Numbered from the stretch's first letter, positions 1 to 8,871 are shown. The stretch: 64,000 nt of DNA from Terripilifer sp031921685 (GCF_031921685.1 NZ_JAPDHU010000001.1:1922001-1986000), one strand, 5' to 3'. Program-made: numbers and translations. Notes: generated by a model not told the origin, from the sequence alone.

Positions 1-797
1 CGCACCCAAAGTTCCGGTGGGGAGAAATCTTCCAACACGGCGGCCACCGAACCGGTCCGTAAAGCGGGAAGCGCCAGATAGTTCGGCAACAGCGCGATGC
101 CGTTTCCGGCACGCGCGGCCGCCAAGAGCACCTGGCCATCGTTGGCGCTCATGCGGGGGCGCACGTCGACCGCCACCGGGCCCGTGGCGCTTTCGAAACG
201 CCACGTCGCACCGGTGGGATAGAAGTTGAGAATCTGGTGCTTCGCCAGTTCGCGGGGATGCTGCGGCGTGCCATGGCGCGCCAGATAATCCGCTGAAGCA
301 CACAGCGTGCGGTTCAGCGCGCAGAGCGGGACATCGACGACGCCCGAGAAGGATTCCGGAAAAACCGATACCGCAAGGTCGAAACCCTCCTCGGCGGGAT
401 TGAGCGCACGGTCCGTCAGCACGATGTCGAGCGTCACTTTGGGATGGCGTCTTTGAAAGCGTCCCAGCATGTCGCCGAGATAACGCACGGCCAAAGTCGT
501 CGGCACTTTGACACGCATCGCGCCGGCGGCGTCCTGTGTCGGGCGCGCGGCTTCCAGCAGCAGTTCATCGACGTCGGCCACCACGGTGCGGACCTGTCCG
601 AGCCAGCGGCTTCCGTCCTCGGTCAGGGTGAGGCGCCGGGTCGTGCGCAGAAAGAGTTTCGTGCGGGTTTGAGCCTCCAATTGGTCGACCCGTTTGGTCA
701 GTACCGAGGTGGCGAGCCCGGCCTGGCGGGCCGCCGCCGAGAAACTGCCGGTTTGGGCCACGGCCAGGAAGGCCTTGAGGTTTTGGACGATATCCAT
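1..797 (-). CDS. LysR-family transcriptional regulator (3' end beyond window)
   Basis: Reading the complement from the ATG at 797 gives an unbroken frame of 265 codons that runs off the left edge; LysR proteins are usually about 300 residues, so only the last few tens are missing. The first 60 residues hold the winged helix-turn-helix (SFSAAARQAGLATSVLTKRV), followed by the linker helix and, from about residue 90, the periplasmic-binding-like effector domain (AMRVKVPTTLAVRYLGDML). It is a DNA-binding regulator expected to respond to a small metabolite. It is divergent from the FAD oxidoreductase, which is its most likely target, with two dyads in the gap. The effector cannot be told from the sequence. 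Confidence 0.92.
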   Translation of the reverse strand, partial: MDIVQNLKAFLAVAQTGSFSAAARQAGLATSVLTKRVDQLEAQTRTKLFLRTTRRLTLTEDGSRWLGQVRTVVADVDELLLEAARPTQDAAGAMRVKVPTTLAVRYLGDMLGRFQRRHPKVTLDIVLTDRALNPAEEGFDLAVSVFPESFSGVVDVPLCALNRTLCASADYLARHGTPQHPRELAKHQILNFYPTGATWRFESATGPVAVDVRPRMSANDGQVLLAAARAGNGIALLPNYLALPALRTGSVAAVLEDFSPPELWV

Positions 798-917
798 GGC
801 TCAATCTTCGGCTCATCTTTCGCGAAATGCGAAAATAGATAGCTCAATATTCGATATTCTCATTCAAAATGGAAGATATTAACAGCACGGCCAATAACGG
901 AACCGATGGAGGACCCC
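798..917. promoter_or_regulatory. Divergent LysR / FAD-oxidoreductase control region with two dyads
   Basis: The 120-bp gap between divergent genes holds two short inverted repeats: TTTCGC-N5-GCGAAA at 818-834, which also contains a T-N11-A LysR box (T820, A832), and AATAT-TCG-ATATT at 846-858. The two centres lie about 26 bp apart, about the spacing of the recognition and activation sites of LysR regulators. The region is more AT-rich than its surroundings. Assignment to the flanking LysR regulator is inferred from position. Confidence 0.5.
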
Positions 918-2276
918 GTGGTTGGCTCTGCTGACATTGTTGAACCCAGCCGTCGCACCGAGATTTTTGGCACGTTCGACGTGGTCGTCCTTGGCGGCGG
1001 ACCGGCCGGGATCGCGGCGGCGGTGGCCGCCGCCCGGCACGGTGCCTCGACCCTGCTCATCGAACGCTATGGCTTTCTTGGCGGCATGGGCACGGCCGCC
1101 GGCGTCACCAATTTCTGCGGCCTGCATGCCAATCGCTTCGGCACGATCGATCAGGTGGTTCACGGCATTGCCGATGATCTGCTGGCGCGGATCGACAGAC
1201 TGGATGGCCTGAAGGCACCGCATCTGGTGTTCGGTAAGATCAACGCCCAGGCTTATGACACCTCGGCCTATAAGATCGCCGCCGATGCGCTGTTGCTGGA
1301 GGCCGGCGCGAAGCTTCTGTTCCATGCTTTAGGCGCCGGTGTGATCATGGAGACGCCGCGCCAGATCGGCGCGGTTCTGGTCGAAACCAAATCGGGCCGC
1401 CGTGCGGTGCGCGGCCGCGTGTTCATCGATGCCTCGGGCGATGGCGATCTGGCGGCCTGGGCTGGCGCGCCGTTCGAAGTCGGCGCCGAAGATGGCAGCA
1501 TCATGTTTCCCTCGGCGATGTTTCGCATCAACGATGTGGACCGCGAGGCGGCGCGCTCGCGCGCCTGGACGAGCTTTCCCGCGCTCATGGAAGCGGCCGA
1601 GCAAAAAAGTGGGCGACGCTTTCCGCGCAAGACACCGATCATCCGGCCGCAGCACCATGAGATCGAATGGCGGGCCAACCTGACGCAGGTCGCCAATGCC
1701 GATCGCACGCCGGTCAATGGCGTCGATGCGCAGCAGCTCAGCGACGGCGAGATCGCGGGCCGGCGACAGATCGCCGAAGCCTTCGGTATGCTGAAGGAAG
1801 CCGTGCCGGCTTTCGCCAACGCCTATATCGTCGATATCGCGCCGCAACTTGGCATTCGTGAAACCCGGCGCATTCTCGGCGACTACGTGCTGAGCGAGGA
1901 GGATGTGCTCGGCTGCGCCAGTTTCGAGGATACGATCGGCGTCAACGGGTGGCCGATCGAGGATCATGTCGCCGGCGACATTCTGCTGCGCTGGCCTGAT
2001 ATTCCGGGAAGCCGGGGCTTCAATCATCTGCCTTTCCGCATGTTGCTGCCGCGCGGGCTCGACAATCTTTTCGTCGTCGGCCGCTGCGCGTCGATGACCC
2101 ACGGCGGGCAATCGGCGGCGCGCGTGTCGGGCGCCTGTTTCGTGATGGGCGAGGCTGCGGGCACCGCCGCCGCCATCGTCGCCTCCGGCAACGGAACGAG
2201 CCGCGCCGTCGATATCCCGGCACTCCAGAAAACGCTTGTGGCGCAGGGCGTCTATCTCGGCACCGACATGCCGTGA
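918..2276 (+). CDS. FAD-dependent oxidoreductase (FAD_oxidored family)
   Basis: About 452 residues. The N-terminus carries a dinucleotide-binding fold with VVLGGGPAGIAAAVAAARHG and, about 25 residues on, the FLGGMGTAAGVTN segment typical of the FAD-dependent oxidoreductase family related to succinate dehydrogenase/fumarate reductase flavoproteins. The C-terminus has the second FAD-contacting stretch (LFVVGRCASMTHGGQSAARV). It is expected to be a soluble flavoprotein; the substrate is unknown. I chose GTG at 918 because GGAGG at 908-912 lies five bases before it, whereas the in-frame ATG at 906 has no ribosome site. It is followed 52 bp later by a Bug receptor, suggesting uptake and oxidation of one substrate under the divergent LysR regulator. 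Confidence 0.88.
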   Translation: MVGSADIVEPSRRTEIFGTFDVVVLGGGPAGIAAAVAAARHGASTLLIERYGFLGGMGTAAGVTNFCGLHANRFGTIDQVVHGIADDLLARIDRLDGLKAPHLVFGKINAQAYDTSAYKIAADALLLEAGAKLLFHALGAGVIMETPRQIGAVLVETKSGRRAVRGRVFIDASGDGDLAAWAGAPFEVGAEDGSIMFPSAMFRINDVDREAARSRAWTSFPALMEAAEQKSGRRFPRKTPIIRPQHHEIEWRANLTQVANADRTPVNGVDAQQLSDGEIAGRRQIAEAFGMLKEAVPAFANAYIVDIAPQLGIRETRRILGDYVLSEEDVLGCASFEDTIGVNGWPIEDHVAGDILLRWPDIPGSRGFNHLPFRMLLPRGLDNLFVVGRCASMTHGGQSAARVSGACFVMGEAAGTAAAIVASGNGTSRAVDIPALQKTLVAQGVYLGTDMP

Positions 2277-2328
2277 CCACATCGAGGGCGGGGACTCTCG
2301 AACCATTCAATTCGCAGATTGGAGGAAA

Positions 2329-3294
2329 ATGATGCGAAAGAGTTTTCTTGTCTTGTCGAGTTTATTGGCGATGTCTGGCGCGGCTCTCGCGCAGGACTGG
2401 CCGACGCGCGCCGTGACCGTCGTGGTGCCTTTCTCCGCCGGATCGACTCCGGATGTGGCTGCCCGCATCGTCTCGGATCGTTTGCAGGCGCGGCTCGGGC
2501 AACCTTTCGTCGTCGAAAACAAGCCCGGTGCCAGCGGCAACCTGGGCACGGCGGCCGTGGCGAAAGCGACGCCCGATGGCTATACGATTGGCGTGAGCAT
2601 CATCGGGCCGTTGGCGATCAACACGCTTCTGATGCCGAGCATGCCCTATGATCCGGCCAAGGATCTGGCGCCGATCTCGATCATCACCTCACAACCGAGC
2701 GCGCTGGTCGTGAGCAAGGAGCTTGCGGTGACAAAGGTCGGCGATCTCATCAATCTGCTCAAGAGCAATCCCGGCAAATATAACTATGGTTCGATCGGCA
2801 ATGGTTCCCTGTCGCATCTGGCGATGGAGGCGCTGGCTTTGCAAAGCGGTTCGAAGGTCGTTCACATTCCCTTTCGTGGTTCACCGGATGCGATCACCGC
2901 GCTGTTGAGAAACGATGTCCAGATGGGCATGCTTCCAATCGGCGCTGTCGCGCCGCTCGCTGAGAATGGCCAATTGCGCCTGCTGGCGGTCAGCGCTGCG
3001 CAGCGCATGAAACAGTTTCCCGATCTGCCGACATTGGAAGAAGTGGGCCTGACCGAAGTGGTGGCTGATGCCTGGGTCGGCCTCATCGCGCCCAAGCCGA
3101 TCAGCGCCGATATCGCCTCCAAGCTTGAGAGCGAGGCCAAGAGCATTCTGGCGGAGCCCGCGGTGCGCGAAAAGCTGCAGGCGCAGATGACCAATGCGAT
3201 CGGCAGTTCCGCCGCTGAGTTTCAAGCGCGGGTGGATGCGGATTTCGCGCGTTGGAACCGTGTGATCAAGGCGGGCAACGTCCGCATCGAATAA
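2329..3294 (+). CDS. Tripartite tricarboxylate transporter substrate-binding protein (Bug family)
   Basis: About 321 residues with a Sec signal peptide (hydrophobic residues 6-20, cleavage near ALA-QDWP) and the Bug/TctC fold: PTRAVTVVVPFSAGSTPDVAAR at the N-terminus, then VVENKPGASGNLG and ATPDGYTIG, the loops that bind carboxylate ligands. It should bind an organic anion in the periplasm for a TTT transporter. GGAGG at 2321-2325 supports ATG 2329 or the adjacent ATG 2332. No TctA or TctB partner is encoded in the window. It is probably cotranscribed with the preceding FAD oxidoreductase and is closed by a strong hairpin terminator. Confidence 0.93.
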   Translation: MMRKSFLVLSSLLAMSGAALAQDWPTRAVTVVVPFSAGSTPDVAARIVSDRLQARLGQPFVVENKPGASGNLGTAAVAKATPDGYTIGVSIIGPLAINTLLMPSMPYDPAKDLAPISIITSQPSALVVSKELAVTKVGDLINLLKSNPGKYNYGSIGNGSLSHLAMEALALQSGSKVVHIPFRGSPDAITALLRNDVQMGMLPIGAVAPLAENGQLRLLAVSAAQRMKQFPDLPTLEEVGLTEVVADAWVGLIAPKPISADIASKLESEAKSILAEPAVREKLQAQMTNAIGSSAAEFQARVDADFARWNRVIKAGNVRIE

Positions 3295-3301
3295 CGTTCT
3301 G

Positions 3302-3350
3302 AAAAAAAGCCCCTCGCGACACTGTCGGGAGGGGCTTTTGTTTTTGTCTT
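3302..3350. terminator. Bidirectional intrinsic terminator
   Basis: Stem AAAAGCCCCTC (3305-3315) pairs with GAGGGGCTTTT (3329-3339), with an extra inner CGAC/GTCG stem (3317-3320/3324-3327). It is flanked by an A-run on the left and a T-rich run on the right, so it can stop both the Bug gene (plus) and the convergent RND adaptor gene (minus). Confidence 0.85.
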
Positions 3351-4518
3351 ACGACTTTCCGGCTGGTGGCTTCTGGCCGTTCTGCTGCGGAGGCAGCGGC
3401 TGGACGGGCATGCCCGGGCCGATTTTCTGCAGATTGCCCGAGATCACCTGATCGCTGTCCTTGAGGCCGCTCTGGACGACGACCAGAGGTCCTTCGGTGC
3501 GGCCCAGCGTGATCGGACGCAGTTCCACCTTGTTGCCCTCGCCGACGACATAGAGATATTTGCCGAGCTGGCTGGAGCCGAGCGCCACCTGCGGCACGAG
3601 CAGCGCGTTCGGCTGTTCGCGCAGGAGCAGGCGGACGCGGACATATTGGCCCGGCAGCAGGCTTTTGTCGGCGTTCTTGATCGTCGCGCGGGCGGTGATC
3701 GTGCCGGTCAGGCGATCGACGCTGTTGTCGATGAACGTCAGCTCGCCCTTGTGGCGGGCCTCGTCCTCACCGGGGAAAGAGACCTCGGCGATGACAGGAC
3801 CCTGGGCGCGCGCCTTCTGGATTTCCGGCAGTTCCGTCTCGGCCGGATTGAAGGTGACATAGACGTTGTCGAGATAGACCAGCGTGTTCAGCACCGTGCC
3901 GATCGAGCTGATCAACGTGCCGACGGGGGCCTGGTTGCGGCCGAGGCGACCGTCGAAGGGCGCGCGGATCTCGGTGTAGCTCAGGTTCAACTGCGCCGCC
4001 CGCACCGCCGCTTCATCAGCGGCGAGCGTCGCATCGGCCTGGCGCTCGGCGCTGAGGCGCTGCTCGTAGAGATCCTTGGACAGATAGCCGCTCTTGATCA
4101 GATCCTGGCCGCGCAAGGTGTTGGCGCGCGCGTAGTCGAGCGCCGCCTTGTCGCGCTTCTGATTGGAGATCGCCTGATCGAGCGCGCTTTGATAGTCGCG
4201 CGGATCGATCTGGTAGAGCAGATCGCCCTTCTTCACGTCGCTGCCGTCGGTGGCCGGCTGCGCCTGGATGTAGCCGGCGACCTTGGCCTGCAAGGTGACG
4301 CTGCTGATCGCCTCGGTCCGTGCCGAATATTCATAATAGATCGGGATGGACTTTTTGACGACTGAGGTCACCGGCACAGGCATGGCGAACGGTGCATTCG
4401 CCGCATTGGCGGTTTGTTCACCGCCACCCCCGGGGATCCATTTCGATCGGGTGACATAGGCTGCGACGGCGATAGCCACGACGAGCGTGCCGACAACAGC
4501 TGACTTCGCGATTCCCAT
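3349..4518 (-). CDS. RND efflux periplasmic adaptor (membrane fusion protein, HlyD/AcrA type)
   Basis: 389 residues. An N-terminal membrane anchor (residues 7-22, no lipobox Cys) is followed by the lipoyl/barrel-sandwich half (VTLQAKVAGYIQAQPATDGS), an alpha-helical hairpin rich in Ala/Gln/Glu (about 105-170), the second lipoyl half (LSYTEIRAPFDGRLGRNQAP) and a beta-barrel domain. It joins the inner-membrane RND pump to an outer-membrane channel. It lies 14 bp after the permease gene, the reverse of the usual adaptor-permease order. GGAG eight bases before the ATG supports the start. No outer-membrane factor gene is adjacent, so the pump probably uses a TolC-type protein encoded elsewhere. 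The proline/glutamine-rich C-terminal tail is low-complexity. Confidence 0.94.
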   Translation of the reverse strand: MGIAKSAVVGTLVVAIAVAAYVTRSKWIPGGGGEQTANAANAPFAMPVPVTSVVKKSIPIYYEYSARTEAISSVTLQAKVAGYIQAQPATDGSDVKKGDLLYQIDPRDYQSALDQAISNQKRDKAALDYARANTLRGQDLIKSGYLSKDLYEQRLSAERQADATLAADEAAVRAAQLNLSYTEIRAPFDGRLGRNQAPVGTLISSIGTVLNTLVYLDNVYVTFNPAETELPEIQKARAQGPVIAEVSFPGEDEARHKGELTFIDNSVDRLTGTITARATIKNADKSLLPGQYVRVRLLLREQPNALLVPQVALGSSQLGKYLYVVGEGNKVELRPITLGRTEGPLVVVQSGLKDSDQVISGNLQKIGPGMPVQPLPPQQNGQKPPAGKS

Positions 4519-4532
4519 AACAAAGACTCCAA

Positions 4533-7500
4533 TTATTCGGCAGGTCCGGTGGTCGGCACCGTGTGATGTTGCGGAACGTTGTGATCGGCCTCGCGGCCTT
4601 CGCGCATGCGTTCGATGACTGCGTAGAACACCGGCACGAAGACCAGCGTCAGGACCGTGGCGATGAGCATGCCGCCGAAGACGGCCGTGCCGATCGATTG
4701 ACGGCTGGCGGCGCCGGCGCCCTGGGCGATCATCAGCGGCACGACGCCGAGGATGAAGGCGAAGGCCGTCATCAAGATCGGACGCAGACGCAGCCGGCCC
4801 GCTTCGGCGGCCGCGTCGATGATCGACATGCCGCTCTCACGCAGAAGCCTTGCGAATTCGACGATCAGAATGGCGTTCTTCGCCGCCAGGCCGATCAGCA
4901 TGACGAAGCCGATCTGCGAGTAGACGTCGATCTGCATGCCGCGCACCCAGATGGCGAGCAAAGCGCCGAACAGGGCGAAGGGCACCGCCAGCAGAACCAT
5001 GAAGGGCATGGTCCAGCTTTCATATTGTGCCGCCAGGATCAGGAAACAGAACACGATCGCCAAGGCGAAGATGATCGTGGCGACCGAGCCCGCCCGCAGT
5101 TCCTGCAGGGTGATGCCGGTCCACTCATAACCGAAGTCCTGCGGCAGAGCGGCCTTGGCGGCGCGTTCCATCGCTTCCACGGCCTGACCGGAGCTGAAGC
5201 CCGGCGCGGCGGCGCCGTTGATCTTGGCCGAGGTGTAGTTGTTGTAGTGCGGGACGCTTTCTGGACCGACGATCGGCTTCAACGTGCCGAGCGTGCTCAA
5301 AGGCACCATGCCGCCGCTGTTGTTGCGGACATAGAGCTTGGAGATGTCGCCGGCATCGGCGCGCGCCCCTTGTTCGGCCTGCAAGGTCACGCGGAACGTG
5401 CGGCCGAAGAAGTTGAAGTCGTTGACGTAGAGCGAGCCAAGATAGATCTGCAAGGTGCTGAAAATGTCCGGCAGGTTGAGGCCGAGCAGTTTCGCCTTGT
5501 TGCGATCGAGGTCGTAGTTGAACTGCGGTGTCGAGGTGGAGAAGGCCGAGAACAACTGGTGGCCGTCGAGTTCCGGCTGTTTGCGGGCCTCGGCGATCAC
5601 CGCCTGCGTCGCTTCGTTCAACGCCGCGGCGCCGCGTCCGGCCAGATCCTCGACCTGGAATTCGAAGCCGCCCAAGGTACCGAGACCTTGAATCGACGGC
5701 GGATCGAAGCTCAGGGCGATGCCTTCCGGAATTTGCAGCAGTTTCGGGCGGACATTGGCGACGATCTTTGAGGCATTCTGCTCCGGCGGCCGCTCATCCC
5801 AAGGCTTGAGAATGGCGAACACGACCGCGGAGTTGGACTGCGCCGCGTTCGTCAGGAAGTTCAGGCCGCTGACGAAACCGACGATATCGACACCGGGCTC
5901 GGCGGCGATGATGTCGCGGACCCGCTTGGTCACCGCGTCGGTGCGTTCCAGGGAGGCGCCATCCGGCAATTGCACGATGGCGAAGAAATAGCCCTGATCC
6001 TCGACCGGGAGGAAGGTCGACGAAATGCGCGTCGAGATCCAATAGGTCGCGCCGAGAATCGCTATGAACACCACCAATAGGGTGACGCGCCAGCGGATGA
6101 AGACGTGGACCATGTCGGAATAGGCATGCGAGAGCCAGTTGAACCCGGTGTTGAACCAGCGGAAGAAGAAGAAGCTTGGCGGGCCGCCGTGGCGCAGGAA
6201 CACGGCGCTCAGCGCCGGGCTGAGCGTCAGCGAGTTGAACGCCGAAATGCCGACCGAGATCGCCACCGTCAGCGCGAACTGTTTGTAGAGCGCGCCCGAC
6301 ACGCCGGGGATGAAGGCCACGGGAATGAACACGGCCATCAGCACGCCGGTGGTGGCGATGATCGGGCCGGTCACTTCCTGCATCGCCTTGCGCGCTGCCG
6401 CCAAAGGCGGCAAGCCCGCCTCGAGCTGCCGTTCGACGTTTTCGACGACGACAATGGCGTCGTCGACCACAAGGCCGATGGCGAGCACCATGCCGAGCAG
6501 ACTGAGCATGTTCAGTGAGAAGCCCAGCGCCAGCATGACCGCCATGGTGGCGATGAGCGACACGGGGATGGCGATCGTTGGAATGAGCGTCGTGCGCCAG
6601 CTCTGCAGGAAGATGAAGACGACGAGCACGACCAGGATGAGCGCTTCGCCCAGAGTGACCAACACGTCATGCATGGCGGCCGAGACGAAGCGCGTCGTGT
6701 CGTAATGCATGTTGTACTCGATGCCCTTGGGGAACCGAGCGCTCAACTCCTGCATTTTCTTTTCGACGGCCTGTTTCAAGGCCAAAGAGTTTGAGCCCGG
6801 CGCCTGGAAGACCGCGAGCACCACCGTCGGCTTGTTGCCGAACATGGTCGTCGACGAATAGAGCAGGGAACCCAGTTCGATGCGGGCCACGTCGCGCAGC
6901 CGCACGACCGAGCCATTGGCGGCATTGGCACGTACGACGATATCGCCGAATTGCGCCGGATCGCTCAACCGGCCCGTGGCATTGACTTGCATTTCAAATG
7001 CGGTGCCCTCGGGCGCCGGCGTCTGGCCGATCTTGCCGGCTGCGACCTGGACGTTCTGTTCGGCGACGGCTGCCTGTACGTCGGTGGCGGTGATGCCGAG
7101 ATTGGCCAGTTTGTCGGGATCGAGCCAGATACGCATCGAATAGCGCCGCTCGCCGAAAATCTGCGTGTCGCCGACACCCGGCAGACGCTTGATCGGGTCG
7201 ACGAGCTGGAAGAAGGCGTAGTTGGAGAGCTGCACCGGATCGACCGAGCCGTCTGGCGAGGTCAGGTCAACGATGAGGACGAAATTCGGATTCTGCTTTT
7301 TAATCGTCACGCCGGCCTGGTTGACGATCGCCGGCAGCACGGCGGAGGCCTGTGAGACGCGGTTCTGCACGTCGACGGCGGCTGTGTTGATGTTATAGCC
7401 GACCTTGAAGGTGATGGTGATCGAAGCCGAGCCGTCGTTGGAGCTCGCCGACGACATATATTCCATGCCCTCGACGCCGTTGATCTGCTGCTCCAGCGGT

Positions 7501-7688
7501 GTCGTCACCGTATCGGCCACGACCTGCGCGCTGGCGCCCGGATAAATGGCGCTCACCACCACCTGCGGCGGGGAAATATCGGGGAATTGCGCGACTGGCA
7601 GCGAAAAATACGAAATCGCGCCAGCCAGCATCATGATGATGGCGATGGCCGACGCGAAAATCGGGCGCTGAATGAAATATCCGACCAT
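4533..7688 (-). CDS. RND multidrug efflux permease (HAE1 family, AcrB/MexF-like)
   Basis: 1051 residues, the normal length for a hydrophobe/amphiphile RND pump. It starts with the first transmembrane helix (FIQRPIFASAIAIIMMLAGA), followed by two large periplasmic loops between TM1-2 and TM7-8. Helix 4 carries the proton-relay aspartate pair (IGLVVDDAIVVVENVER, near residue 405), and the FPDISPPQVVV and TTPLEQQINGVEGMEYMSS segments are typical of HAE1 pumps. It exports drugs from membrane and periplasm using the proton gradient. An AGGAA ribosome site six bases before the ATG overlaps the stop codon of the small upstream ORF, indicating translational coupling. It should be repressed by the divergent TetR regulator. 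Confidence 0.96.
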   Translation of the reverse strand: MVGYFIQRPIFASAIAIIMMLAGAISYFSLPVAQFPDISPPQVVVSAIYPGASAQVVADTVTTPLEQQINGVEGMEYMSSASSNDGSASITITFKVGYNINTAAVDVQNRVSQASAVLPAIVNQAGVTIKKQNPNFVLIVDLTSPDGSVDPVQLSNYAFFQLVDPIKRLPGVGDTQIFGERRYSMRIWLDPDKLANLGITATDVQAAVAEQNVQVAAGKIGQTPAPEGTAFEMQVNATGRLSDPAQFGDIVVRANAANGSVVRLRDVARIELGSLLYSSTTMFGNKPTVVLAVFQAPGSNSLALKQAVEKKMQELSARFPKGIEYNMHYDTTRFVSAAMHDVLVTLGEALILVVLVVFIFLQSWRTTLIPTIAIPVSLIATMAVMLALGFSLNMLSLLGMVLAIGLVVDDAIVVVENVERQLEAGLPPLAAARKAMQEVTGPIIATTGVLMAVFIPVAFIPGVSGALYKQFALTVAISVGISAFNSLTLSPALSAVFLRHGGPPSFFFFRWFNTGFNWLSHAYSDMVHVFIRWRVTLLVVFIAILGATYWISTRISSTFLPVEDQGYFFAIVQLPDGASLERTDAVTKRVRDIIAAEPGVDIVGFVSGLNFLTNAAQSNSAVVFAILKPWDERPPEQNASKIVANVRPKLLQIPEGIALSFDPPSIQGLGTLGGFEFQVEDLAGRGAAALNEATQAVIAEARKQPELDGHQLFSAFSTSTPQFNYDLDRNKAKLLGLNLPDIFSTLQIYLGSLYVNDFNFFGRTFRVTLQAEQGARADAGDISKLYVRNNSGGMVPLSTLGTLKPIVGPESVPHYNNYTSAKINGAAAPGFSSGQAVEAMERAAKAALPQDFGYEWTGITLQELRAGSVATIIFALAIVFCFLILAAQYESWTMPFMVLLAVPFALFGALLAIWVRGMQIDVYSQIGFVMLIGLAAKNAILIVEFARLLRESGMSIIDAAAEAGRLRLRPILMTAFAFILGVVPLMIAQGAGAASRQSIGTAVFGGMLIATVLTLVFVPVFYAVIERMREGREADHNVPQHHTVPTTGPAE

Positions 7689-7691
7689 TGA

Positions 7692-8000
7692 TTATTCCTG
7701 TCCGCAGAACTGCGACCGCGTGGTCGGTCCGTAAGAAGTGAGTTTCTTGCGCCAGGCGGCGCCCCAGGGCTTGGTCCGCTGGGTCGTTTTAGCCTGGTTT
7801 TGTGGCCGTTGCCCGCCAGCCGGGGGAACTTTGCCATGCGCTGATTGGTTGTGATTTAGCTTATCCGCCGCCGCGCGCCAAATGGCACGGACGTCCGCCG
7901 GATTGACATGATCGGCCCGCATGACTGTCTGAATAAGCGAATCGTCGAGGAGATCGTCGATACGTTCATTGATCCGCCGGTCCGCGCGAGAGCGTTCCAT
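7692..8000 (-). CDS. Small charged protein leading the RND operon, unknown function
   Basis: 102 residues from the ATG at 8000, which has AAGGA seven bases upstream; the frame is open further to 8117 but that part overlaps the promoter. The first half is helical and charged (RRINERIDDLLDDSLIQTVM, then DVRAIWRAAADKL); the second half is a basic, Gln/Pro-rich tail ending in FCGQE. No signal peptide or membrane helix is seen. The stop codon lies 3 bp before the RND permease ATG, so it is the first gene of the efflux operon. I do not recognise the family. It could be a small cytosolic accessory or regulatory protein; the position is certain, the function is not. Confidence 0.6.
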   Translation of the reverse strand: MERSRADRRINERIDDLLDDSLIQTVMRADHVNPADVRAIWRAAADKLNHNQSAHGKVPPAGGQRPQNQAKTTQRTKPWGAAWRKKLTSYGPTTRSQFCGQE

Positions 8001-8135
8001 CTGACTGTCCTTGTGGGTGTTTGAAAGCATTCCAGGCTTGACGGCCTGCGGGCCGGGTGTTACCGGTAAGTAACTATGGTACAGATCGGTAACATTAGTC
8101 AAGGGACTGCTAGGCAAATTTTTTAAAAGGAGCGA
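8001..8135. promoter_or_regulatory. Divergent RND operon / TetR promoter-operator
   Basis: On the minus strand TTGACT (8102-8097), an 18-bp spacer and CATAGT (8078-8073) form a sigma-70-like promoter for the efflux operon. Inside it lie a near-palindrome TACAGATCGGTA (8080-8091), a perfect palindrome TTACCGGTAA (8060-8069), and wider arms GTTACCG (8059-8065) / CGGTAAC (8087-8093). These are the candidate operators for the adjacent TetR regulator. The layout is what is seen; the protein-DNA pairing is inferred. Confidence 0.6.
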
Positions 8136-8789
8136 GTGACCATCATGGAAACAGCCATCGCAGCCACGCGAAAACCCCGGGAGCGGATTATCGAGGCGGC
8201 GTGCGACCTATTCCGAAAGCATGGCATTCGCGGTGTCGGGGTCGACGCCATCGCCGAGGCAGCAGATACCAATAAAATGACGCTTTATCGTCATTTCGGC
8301 TCGAAGGACGATCTCGTCGTCGCCTGGCTGCGCGAGGTCGAACAGGCCGGCGAAACGGCGTGGAATGAGCTTCTCGCCGCTCATCCCAACGATCCGATGG
8401 CGCGCATCCAGGATTGGGTCGGCAAGGCGGCGGAATGCGCCGTCGGCGACGGTCGCGGCTGCGATATGGCCAATACAGCCATCGAGCTGACGGAGGAGGG
8501 CCATCCGGCCCGGCGCCTTATTCAGGAATTCAAGATTCGCCATCGCGAGAGGCTGGTGCAGCTCTGCCGCGACGCGGGCATTGTCGAAGCCGATCTTCTG
8601 GCCGATGCGCTCTATCTGTTGGTCGAGGGCGCGCGCGTGACGCGCCAAAGCGTTGGCGTGCAAGGGCCTTGCGCGCATTTTACCACGGTCGCCCAGGCGG
8701 TGATCCGGGCTTTCGCTCAAAACAACAAGATGGGCGCTGCTGCGCCATCGCTCAAGAAAGCGCCGGAAAAACAGACGGTGCGCGCCTGA
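8136..8789 (+). CDS. TetR/AcrR-family transcriptional regulator of the RND pump
   Basis: 217 residues from GTG 8136 (AAGGAG at 8127-8132, three bases upstream); the in-frame ATG at 8145 is an alternative. The N-terminal HTH (ACDLFRKHGIRGVGVDAIAE, then TNKMTLYRHFGSKDDLV) is classic TetR, and the C-terminal helical domain (WVGKAAECAVGDGRGCDMAN) resembles regulators with a ligand pocket. It is divergent from the RND operon, with palindromes in the shared 135-bp gap, so the simplest reading is a local repressor released by pump substrates, probably autoregulated. Downstream is a hairpin terminator. Confidence 0.93.
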   Translation: MTIMETAIAATRKPRERIIEAACDLFRKHGIRGVGVDAIAEAADTNKMTLYRHFGSKDDLVVAWLREVEQAGETAWNELLAAHPNDPMARIQDWVGKAAECAVGDGRGCDMANTAIELTEEGHPARRLIQEFKIRHRERLVQLCRDAGIVEADLLADALYLLVEGARVTRQSVGVQGPCAHFTTVAQAVIRAFAQNNKMGAAAPSLKKAPEKQTVRA

Positions 8790-8790
8790 T

Positions 8791-8824
8791 CGACGCTGAC
8801 TGACGCGTCGAATCTTTCTTTTCC
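8791..8824 (+). terminator. Intrinsic terminator after TetR gene
   Basis: CGACGC (8791-8796) pairs with GCGTCG (8805-8810) across an 8-nt loop and is followed by a T-rich stretch (AATCTTTCTTTTCC). Confidence 0.6.
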
Positions 8825-8871
8825 TTCGGCTGCTTTGACGTATCCTGCCGCGCAACGACAGGAGGAACGTC

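Noticed and set aside
4563..5771. 402-codon plus-strand open frame
   Set aside because: Antisense to the RND permease and rich in His/Gln/Arg/Asp, with no recognisable domain.
8001..8117. N-terminal extension of the small RND-operon protein to TTG 8117
   Set aside because: It would run through the promoter and TetR dyads; ATG 8000 has a good ribosome site.
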